From Mesorhizobium qingshengii (GTDB taxonomy: Bacteria > Pseudomonadota > Alphaproteobacteria > Rhizobiales > Rhizobiaceae): 64,000 nt of DNA. The number at the start of each line of letters is the position of its first letter. Positions within the stretch are counted from its first letter, which is position 1. Below are positions 58,061-64,000 of the stretch, one piece after another. The position numbers and the translations under genes are program-made. A model generated the notes under the pieces. That model was not told the DNA's origin, did not search any database, and saw nothing but the letters and a program-made list of their open reading frames with translations. Location of the stretch: assembly GCF_900103325.1 (NCBI RefSeq), contig NZ_FMXM01000006.1, forward strand, positions 248,001 through 312,000, in the 5' to 3' direction.

Positions 58061-59380
58061 ATGCTTCCGCAAGAAATCATCCGCCGCAAGCGTGATGGCC
58101 TGAAACTGTCGGCGCAAGAGATAGCCAGCTTCGTCACGGGCGTGACCGACGGGGCCGTTTCGGATGGCCAGGTCGGCGCCTTCGCCATGGCCGTGTTCTT
58201 CAACGGCATGAGCCGTGACGAGGCGGTGGCGCTGACGCTGGCCATGCGCGATTCCGGCGACGTCCTCGACTGGTCGGACCTGCCCGGCCCGGTCACCGAC
58301 AAGCATTCCACAGGCGGCGTCGGCGACAATGTTTCGCTCATGCTGGCGCCGATCGTCGCCGCTTGCGGCGCTTACGTGCCGATGATTTCCGGCCGTGGCC
58401 TCGGCCACACCGGCGGCACGCTGGACAAGATGGACGCGATCCCCGGCTATGTCAGCCAGCCCGATATCACGCTGTTTCGCAAGGCGGTGCTCGAAACCGG
58501 TTGCGCCATCATCGGCCAGACCGCCGATCTCGCCCCCGCCGACCGCCGGCTCTATGCGATCCGCGACGTCACCGGCACTGTCGAATCGGTGCCGCTGATC
58601 ACCGCTTCGATCCTGTCGAAAAAACTGGCGGCCGGCCTGCAGTCACTGGTGCTCGACGTCAAGGTCGGCAACGGTGCCTTCATGGAAAAGTCGCGCGACG
58701 CGACGGCCCTCGCCAGCAGCCTGGTCGAAATCGCCAACGGCGCCGGACTGAAGGCCTCGGCATTGATCACCGGCATGAACGAGCCGCTGGCCTCGGCTGC
58801 CGGCAACGCCGTCGAGGTGCGCAATGCCGTGGATTTCCTCACCGGCCGTCTTCGTGACCGTCGGCTGGAGGACGTGACGCTGGCGCTGGCCGCCGAGATG
58901 CTGCAGTCGGCGGGACTGGTGTCATCGAACCAGAATGGCATGCGCCGCGCCAGCGAGACGCTCGCCAGCGGCCGTGCCGCCGCCACCTTCGCGCGCATGG
59001 TGGCTGCTCTCGGTGGCCCCGCCGATTTCATCGAGAAGCCGGAGAGATATTTGCCGACGGCAGCGACCGAACTCGCCGTCAAGGCGACCGAGGGCGGCTT
59101 CGTCACCGGCATCGCGACCCGCGACATCGGGCTCGCCGTGGTTGGTCTGGGAGGCGGGCGGACACGGCCGGACGACAAGATCGACCCCGCAGTCGGCATC
59201 ACCAGGCTGCTGCCGATCGGCGCCGAGGTCAGGACTGGCGAGCCCCTCGCATTGGTCCATGCCCGTTCGCCGTCCGATGCCGAGACCGCAGCCGCAGCCG
59301 TGCTTTCGGCCTATGCGATCGGCGCTTCGAAGCCGGCCGCCGACAAGTCGGTCATCAGGCGGATTCTGCCGCGCGGCTAA
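58061..59380 (+). CDS. deoA: Thymidine phosphorylase
   Basis: A 439-residue enzyme. The phosphate-binding motif is KHSTGGVGDNVSLMLAPIVA and the pyrimidine site is near SGRGLGHTGGTLDKMD; KVGNGAFMEKSRDA follows. Splits thymidine and deoxyuridine to base and deoxyribose 1-phosphate. ATG 58061 follows GGGGAAAGG; upstream in-frame extension to 58019 overlaps a repeat-like segment (57920-58055). Part of the salvage operon with cdd and punA. Confidence 0.96.
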   Translation: MLPQEIIRRKRDGLKLSAQEIASFVTGVTDGAVSDGQVGAFAMAVFFNGMSRDEAVALTLAMRDSGDVLDWSDLPGPVTDKHSTGGVGDNVSLMLAPIVAACGAYVPMISGRGLGHTGGTLDKMDAIPGYVSQPDITLFRKAVLETGCAIIGQTADLAPADRRLYAIRDVTGTVESVPLITASILSKKLAAGLQSLVLDVKVGNGAFMEKSRDATALASSLVEIANGAGLKASALITGMNEPLASAAGNAVEVRNAVDFLTGRLRDRRLEDVTLALAAEMLQSAGLVSSNQNGMRRASETLASGRAAATFARMVAALGGPADFIEKPERYLPTAATELAVKATEGGFVTGIATRDIGLAVVGLGGGRTRPDDKIDPAVGITRLLPIGAEVRTGEPLALVHARSPSDAETAAAAVLSAYAIGASKPAADKSVIRRILPRG

Positions 59381-59944
59381 CTACTGGACGAGCAGCAGCG
59401 TGCCGTTCTCGGCCTGGTATTTGCTGAGCCGACTGAGGAAGCTCATGCCGATCAGGTTGGTGTGCAAAGCCCTGTCGTCGAGCACGATGACCTGGACGTC
59501 ATTGACGGTAATGGTACCGATCTGTAGCCGGTCGATCGATGCCACGGCAGCCTTGATCGTGCCGTTGGCGGTGTTGACCTCGTGGCTGAAATCGGAAGGG
59601 TTGAGCGACAACCCAATCCTGCGTGCCGTTGAGGTGTTGATGGCGACCAGTGTCGCGCCGGTGTCGATCATGCCGTCGACCTGACGTCCGTTCAGCTTGA
59701 AGGCTGACGAGAAGTGCCCTCGCTCGTCCGCCGTGACGACAACCTTGCGGCCGAGCGGCAGCGGCGCCGTCGGCTTGTCGGGAACAGATACCAGGTTGAC
59801 GTCGGGCTGGGCTTCGACGGCGGGCTTGCTCGCCGCCGTCGATTTCAGCAGGTTTTCGAGGATCCGCGGATTCGACTGATACACAATTGGTATCGATGCC
59901 GATGCACCGGCAAAAACGCCAAGGATGAGAAATTTGCGCAGCAT
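59381..59944 (-). CDS. Retropepsin-like aspartic protease (TIGR02281)
   Basis: A 187-residue membrane-anchored protein. A single N-terminal hydrophobic helix is followed by a linker and a retropepsin-like domain with the active-site DTGATLVAINTSTARRIG (D-T-G-A) at about 110. Proteins of this kind are typical of alphaproteobacteria and form homodimers like viral proteases. Convergent with deoA with no gap between the stop codons. No link to nucleosides is evident. Confidence 0.88.
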   Translation of the reverse strand: MLRKFLILGVFAGASASIPIVYQSNPRILENLLKSTAASKPAVEAQPDVNLVSVPDKPTAPLPLGRKVVVTADERGHFSSAFKLNGRQVDGMIDTGATLVAINTSTARRIGLSLNPSDFSHEVNTANGTIKAAVASIDRLQIGTITVNDVQVIVLDDRALHTNLIGMSFLSRLSKYQAENGTLLLVQ

Positions 59945-60041
59945 GGATCGGCCTTCGTGACCGCCGATCCTTAAGCCCGGATGGTGTTTGCCGCTTTAAC
60001 GCACGCCAGAACCGCGCCTTTGCGTAAACGTTTGGTAAATC

Positions 60042-60065
60042 GTACCAGGCAACTTTGCCTGGTAC
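60042..60065 (-). terminator. Hairpin after upp
   Basis: GTACCAGGCAA (60042-60052) and TTGCCTGGTAC (60055-60065), an 11-bp perfect stem with a 2-nt loop, overlapping the upp stop codon. On the minus strand it is followed by a T-poor region (GATTTACC). Confidence 0.55.
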
Positions 60066-60694
60066 TACTTGGTCCCGTACATGCGATCGCCGGCGTCGCC
60101 GAGGCCAGGCATGATGTAGCCCTTCTCGTTGAGCTGGCGATCGATGGAAGCGGTGAAGACCGGAACGTCCGGATGCGCCTTGGTGAAGCGTTCGATGCCT
60201 TCGGGCGCCGCCAGCAGGCAGAGGAAGCGGATGTTGGTGGCGCCGCGCCCTTTCAGCTTGTCGATCGCCGCGATCGCCGAATTGGCGGTCGCCAGCATCG
60301 GATCGACGACGATGACCAGCCGGTCGGCGAGATCGCTCGGAGCCTTGAAGAAATACTCGACCGCCTCCAGCGTTTCGTGGTCGCGATAGAGGCCGATATG
60401 GGCGACGCGGGCCGCCGGCACCAGGTCGAGCAGGCCTTCCAGCAAACCATTGCCAGCGCGCAGCACCGAGGCAAAGACCAGTTTCTTGCCCTCCAGCGTC
60501 GGCGCCTCCATGGTCTCGATCGGCGTTTCGATCGTCGTCGTCGTCAATTCGAGGTTGCGCGTTACCTCGTAGCCGAGCAGCAGCGAGATCTCGCGCAGCA
60601 GCCGCCGGAAGCCGGCCGTCGAGGTTTCCTTCTTGCGCATGATGGTCAGCTTGTGCTGAACAAGCGGATGGTCGACGACGGTGACGCCCTTCAT
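60065..60694 (-). CDS. upp: Uracil phosphoribosyltransferase
   Basis: A 209-residue enzyme starting [16 protein letters not shown] at 60694 after AGGAGAAC; a longer frame to 60733 is not supported. The PRPP-binding motif is [19 protein letters not shown] and the C-terminal [14 protein letters not shown] is the UPRT signature. It makes UMP from uracil and PRPP, the pyrimidine end of the salvage set. Same direction as add. Confidence 0.96.
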   Translation of the reverse strand: MKGVTVVDHPLVQHKLTIMRKKETSTAGFRRLLREISLLLGYEVTRNLELTTTTIETPIETMEAPTLEGKKLVFASVLRAGNGLLEGLLDLVPAARVAHIGLYRDHETLEAVEYFFKAPSDLADRLVIVVDPMLATANSAIAAIDKLKGRGATNIRFLCLLAAPEGIERFTKAHPDVPVFTASIDRQLNEKGYIMPGLGDAGDRMYGTK

Positions 60695-60842
60695 GATGTT
60701 CTCCTGATGCCTGTCGCCCGAAAGCGCGCGCATGGACCCTTTCGGACGCGCCGCGCTTCAAGCTGCTTGGGCGAACCCTAGCGGCAATGCGCCGGCCAAG
60801 GAACCGCTTGGCCTGCACCGACCACAGCTTTGTCGGAAGAAA

Positions 60843-61817
60843 TCAGCGAGAGGCGCCATTCAGGCGGGCGAGAAGCGCGGTCTTGGTCTTCCTGTCGACG
60901 AAAGCGGCTTCGATGGCGGTGCGGGTAACGGCGGTGAGCGCCTTTTCGTTCATCGAGAAATGCTCGGCGGCGATCTCGTATTCGCGCTTCAGCGAGGTCC
61001 AGAAATAGGGCGGATCGTCGGAATTCAGTGTCACCTTGCAGCCGGCGGCCCGCAGGGCCGGAAAAGGATGATCGGCAAAACTGTCGAACACCTTGAGCGC
61101 GATGTTGGAGCCGGGACAGCATTCCAGCACGACGCCCTCGTCGGCGATGCGCCGGACAAGGTCCGGGTTCTCGATGGCGCGCACGCCATGGCCGATGCGG
61201 GACGGGCGGATGTGATCGAGCGCCGCTTGGACAGTCTCCCAGCCCGTCAGTTCTCCGGCATGGACGGTAATGCCGAGCCCGGCTTCGCGGGCGATCTCGA
61301 AAGCCCTGACATAGTCCTCCATCTCGCCTACCCGCTCGTCGCCGGCGACGCCGAAGCCGGTGACCAGCGGATGCCCGCAGCGCGCGGCGAAGCGTGCCGC
61401 CTGCTCGATCGACTCGACGCCGACATGACGCACGCCGGTGACGATCATGCGGCCCTCGATGCCGGTCTTGGCCTTGGCCCGCGCCATGCCTTCACCGAGC
61501 GCATCGGTGTAGGCCTTGGGCGACAACCCGGCTTTCTTGGCATGATCCGGCGAGGTGAAAACCTCGGAATAGATCGCCCCGTCGCGGGCGAGGCTGGTCA
61601 GATAATGATCGGCCAGCCGCGCATAGTCCTCCTCCGTCCGGAACAGATCGGAGGAAAAATCGTAAGCCGCGAGGAAGGACGTGAAATCGTGCCAGATGAA
61701 TGAACCGTTCTGGATATAGGGGGAGGTATCCTTGCCATATTTCTGCGCCTGACGGATGACGAGTTCGGGCGCCGCTGCCCCTTCAATGTGGCAGTGCAAT
61801 TCCGCTTTCAAAGGCAT
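60843..61817 (-). CDS. add: Adenosine deaminase
   Basis: A 324-residue zinc metal-dependent hydrolase. HCHIEG near the N-terminus provides the two zinc histidines, HAGELTGWE lies in the middle, and LNSDDPPYF near the end holds the last Asp ligand. Converts adenosine and deoxyadenosine to inosine, substrate of purine nucleoside phosphorylase at 57110. It lies 148 nt from upp on the same strand. Confidence 0.95.
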   Translation of the reverse strand: MPLKAELHCHIEGAAAPELVIRQAQKYGKDTSPYIQNGSFIWHDFTSFLAAYDFSSDLFRTEEDYARLADHYLTSLARDGAIYSEVFTSPDHAKKAGLSPKAYTDALGEGMARAKAKTGIEGRMIVTGVRHVGVESIEQAARFAARCGHPLVTGFGVAGDERVGEMEDYVRAFEIAREAGLGITVHAGELTGWETVQAALDHIRPSRIGHGVRAIENPDLVRRIADEGVVLECCPGSNIALKVFDSFADHPFPALRAAGCKVTLNSDDPPYFWTSLKREYEIAAEHFSMNEKALTAVTRTAIEAAFVDRKTKTALLARLNGASR

Positions 61818-61951
61818 TCAATCATCCCGTCGGTCAGTCCAGGTCTTGAAAACCCACCACCTGGAAGCGCGGCCGAACACCGCGCCTTAAACAATAGCGC
61901 CCGCACCATCGATCGGCTATGGTCCCGCCGGTTTTATGACGGATCAAAAAA

Positions 61952-62728
61952 ATGTCAGTTGAGAGAACCACGGCCGCGGGCGGCATGGAAACCTCCTATG
62001 GTTTCAAGCGTGTAGGGGCTGGCGACAAGCAGTCCCTGGTCAACGATGTTTTCCACAAGGTCGCCAACCGCTACGACCTGATGAACGATCTGATGTCGGC
62101 TGGCCTGCATCGGCTGTGGAAGGATGCCATGGTCACCTGGCTCAATCCGCCAAAGCGGGCGGGCTGGCGCGTGCTCGACGTTGCCGGCGGCACCGGCGAT
62201 ATCGCCTTCCGCATCGTCGAGGCCAGCCACGGTCAGGCCCATGCCACGGTGCTCGACATCAATGGCTCGATGCTTGCCGTCGGCCGCGACCGGGCCGAAA
62301 AGAAAGGCCTGTCCGGCAACACCGATTTCGTCGAGGCCAACGCTGAGGAACTGCCCTTCGCCGACGCCACCTTCGACGCCTACACCATCGCTTTCGGCAT
62401 TCGCAACGTGCCGCGCATCGATGTCGCGCTCAGTGAAGCATTCCGCGTGCTGAAGCCGGGTGGGCGGTTCCTGTGCCTCGAATTTTCCGAAGTCGAGATG
62501 CCGCTGCTCGACAAGGCCTACGAAGCCTGGTCGTTCAACGCCATCCCGAGGATCGGCAAGATGGTCACCGGCGACGGCGAGCCCTATTCCTATCTGGTCG
62601 AATCGATCGCCAGGTTTCCCAACCAGGCGAATTTTGCTTCCATGATCACCCGCGCGGGCTTCGACCGCGTCTCTTTCCGCAACTATTCCGGCGGCATCGC
62701 GGCACTGCATTCGGGCTGGAAGCTTTGA
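61952..62728 (+). CDS. ubiE: Demethylmenaquinone/2-polyprenyl-6-methoxy-1,4-benzoquinol methyltransferase
   Basis: A 258-residue SAM-dependent methyltransferase. The UbiE/COQ5 motifs are [20 protein letters not shown], the SAM site [14 protein letters not shown], and GVRNVP-type [20 protein letters not shown] with the C-terminal [12 protein letters not shown]. It methylates the ubiquinone ring precursor. Read with ubiB, 70 nt downstream, with a small GCCGGTT/AACCGGC hairpin in the gap. Confidence 0.97.
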   Translation: MSVERTTAAGGMETSYGFKRVGAGDKQSLVNDVFHKVANRYDLMNDLMSAGLHRLWKDAMVTWLNPPKRAGWRVLDVAGGTGDIAFRIVEASHGQAHATVLDINGSMLAVGRDRAEKKGLSGNTDFVEANAEELPFADATFDAYTIAFGIRNVPRIDVALSEAFRVLKPGGRFLCLEFSEVEMPLLDKAYEAWSFNAIPRIGKMVTGDGEPYSYLVESIARFPNQANFASMITRAGFDRVSFRNYSGGIAALHSGWKL

Positions 62729-62798
62729 GGCCGTCCAGCATTTCCCATGATCGATGTGCCCTGCGCCGGTTGAAGAAACCGGCGGGGCGGGCGCAGCC

Positions 62799-64000
62799 AT
62801 GAGCACTGTCAGCGCAGGATTTCGGCTCGTGCGGGCCGGCTGGGTGCTGGTCCGCGAGGGCGTCGTCGCAGCCTTGCCAGGCGAGGAACTGAACGGCCTG
62901 CCCAAATTCGGCTGGCGGCTGGCGCGGCTGTTCACCCGCCGCCGCGCGCTCGCCTATGAGCGTAGCGACCGGCTGGCCAAGGCAGTGGTCCGGCTCGGAC
63001 CGTCCTATGTCAAGCTCGGCCAGTTCCTGGCGACACGGCCCGACGTCGTCGGCAACGACATGGCGCTCGATCTCGCCATGTTGCAGGACAAGATGCACAC
63101 CTTCCCCAGGGCCGAGGCGATCGCGGCGATCGAAGCCTCGCTCGGGCGCAAGGTCGGCGATCTCTATGCGCAATTCGGCGATCCGGTCGCCGCCGCCTCC
63201 ATCGCGCAGGTCCATGCCGCCGACACCATCCATGACGGCGTTGCCACCAAGGTGGCGGTCAAGGTCATCCGGCCGGGCGTGCGCCGCCGCTTCTTCCAGG
63301 ACCTCGAAAGCTATTTCCTCGCCGCTCGCCTGCAGGAGAAATACATCCCGTCGTCACGCCGGTTGCGGCCGGTCGAGGTGACCGAGACGCTGGCTCAGAC
63401 CACCAAGATCGAAATGGATCTTCGCCTCGAGGCAGCCGCTCTTTCGGAACTCGGCGAAAACACCAGGGATGATCCCGGCTTCCGTGTGCCATCCGTCGAC
63501 TGGGAGCGCACCGGGCGCGACGTGTTGACCATGGAATGGGTCGACGGCGTCAAGATGAACGATATTGCCGGCCTGGAGGCCGCCGGGCACGATCTGAAGG
63601 CGATCGCCGCCAACCTCATCCAGTCGTTCCTGCGCCATACTTTGCGCGACGGCTTCTTCCACGCCGACATGCACCCGGGCAATTTGTTCGTCGAGGCGAA
63701 CGGCATCATCGTCGCCGTCGATCTCGGCATTGCCGGCAGGCTCGGCAAGAAGGAGCGCCGCTTCCTCGCCGAAATCCTCTATGGCTTCATCACACGCGAC
63801 TACCTGCGCGTCGCCGAGGTGCATTTCGAGGCAGGCTACGTGCCGCGCCAGCACAATGTCGCGGCTTTCGCGCAGGCGATCCGCGCCATCGGCGAGCCGA
63901 TCCACGGCCAGCCGGCCGAGACCATTTCGATGGCCAAGCTATTGACCCTGCTGTTCGAAGTGACCGAACTCTTCGACATGGCGACGCGGCCGGAACTGAT
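62799..64000 (+). CDS. ubiB: UbiB (ABC1/ADCK-like) ubiquinone biosynthesis protein, 3' end beyond window
   Basis: 400 codons visible, starting at ATG 62799 (MSTVSAGFRLVRAGWVLV). The kinase-like core shows the KxGQ motif in PSYVKLGQFLATRPDVV, ASIAQVHAA (alanine-rich nucleotide loop), VAVKVIRPGVRR, and the catalytic loop DGFFHADMHPGNLFV with VDLGIAGRL as DFG equivalent. UbiB is an atypical kinase/ATPase needed for ubiquinone synthesis and membrane-anchored by a C-terminal segment that lies outside the window. The gene is intact to the edge. Confidence 0.96.
   Translation, partial: MSTVSAGFRLVRAGWVLVREGVVAALPGEELNGLPKFGWRLARLFTRRRALAYERSDRLAKAVVRLGPSYVKLGQFLATRPDVVGNDMALDLAMLQDKMHTFPRAEAIAAIEASLGRKVGDLYAQFGDPVAAASIAQVHAADTIHDGVATKVAVKVIRPGVRRRFFQDLESYFLAARLQEKYIPSSRRLRPVEVTETLAQTTKIEMDLRLEAAALSELGENTRDDPGFRVPSVDWERTGRDVLTMEWVDGVKMNDIAGLEAAGHDLKAIAANLIQSFLRHTLRDGFFHADMHPGNLFVEANGIIVAVDLGIAGRLGKKERRFLAEILYGFITRDYLRVAEVHFEAGYVPRQHNVAAFAQAIRAIGEPIHGQPAETISMAKLLTLLFEVTELFDMATRPEL

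Overview
The window is 64 kb of high-GC alphaproteobacterial chromosome, most likely Mesorhizobium or a close relative in the Rhizobiales. That placement is an inference from gene content (heterotetrameric sarcosine oxidase, DUF982, DUF6894 and DUF992 proteins, a retropepsin-like TIGR02281 protein, the ubiE-ubiB pair), from alphaproteobacterial sigma-factor promoter types and from rhizobial intergenic palindromes. There are no transposases, rRNA genes or CRISPR arrays. Nearly all genes look native; the clear exception is a low-GC, frameshifted DUF2806 gene beside a tRNA-Ser.

Layout. 1-6.4 kb: a CoA-ester catabolic cluster with a quinone-reductase-like enzyme and an ACAD11-like acyl-CoA dehydrogenase on the minus strand, divergent from SDR, MaoC hydratase, APH-fold kinase, SDR and TetR regulator, followed by a small exported protein behind two GTAC palindromes. 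6.5-8.3 kb: Gfo/Idh/MocA oxidoreductase and ThuA-like protein. 8.4-14.3 kb: sarcosine oxidase operon soxB-x-soxD-soxA-soxG with one unrecognised gene (x). 14.5-20.6 kb: small membrane protein, SDR, SET-domain protein, rpsU, TPR lipoprotein, two DUF992 exported paralogues, and an MFS exporter behind a MerR-type promoter. 20.7-29.0 kb: kdp potassium-uptake operon, read right to left as micro-ORF, kdpF, kdpA, small gene, kdpB, kdpC, kdpD, kdpE.

29.2-40.3 kb is a general-stress neighbourhood: DUF892 ferritin-like protein, Crp/Fnr regulator, many small rhizobial stress-type proteins, DUF4142 protein, glycine-zipper protein, PHB-depolymerase-like esterase, YihY membrane protein and large-subunit catalase. 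Eight of these transcription units carry the same GGAAC-N18-TT signature, the EcfG/RpoE2 promoter type, 27-69 nt before the start codon. 40.3-43 kb holds a decayed winged-helix/TPR ATPase regulator and htpG with an RpoH-like promoter.

43-47.2 kb: a polyamine-type ABC importer (two permeases, Tat-exported binding protein, ATPase). 47.5-48.6 kb: the DUF2806 gene and tRNA-Ser(GGA). 48.9-50.8 kb: two membrane proteins and msrA. 51-61.8 kb: nucleoside uptake and salvage, with a BMP-family binding protein, ABC ATPase and two permeases, then cdd, purine nucleoside phosphorylase, deoA, upp and add, so import and breakdown of nucleosides sit together. 62-64 kb: ubiE and the 5' part of ubiB for ubiquinone synthesis, cut by the window edge.

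Most notable: a possible 4-hydroxyacyl-CoA pathway built from a split ACAD11; the stress regulon with a shared promoter; extra small genes in kdp; an unknown gene in the sarcosine oxidase operon; and the DUF2806 gene whose reading frame is restored by a -1 shift on a slippery T run.
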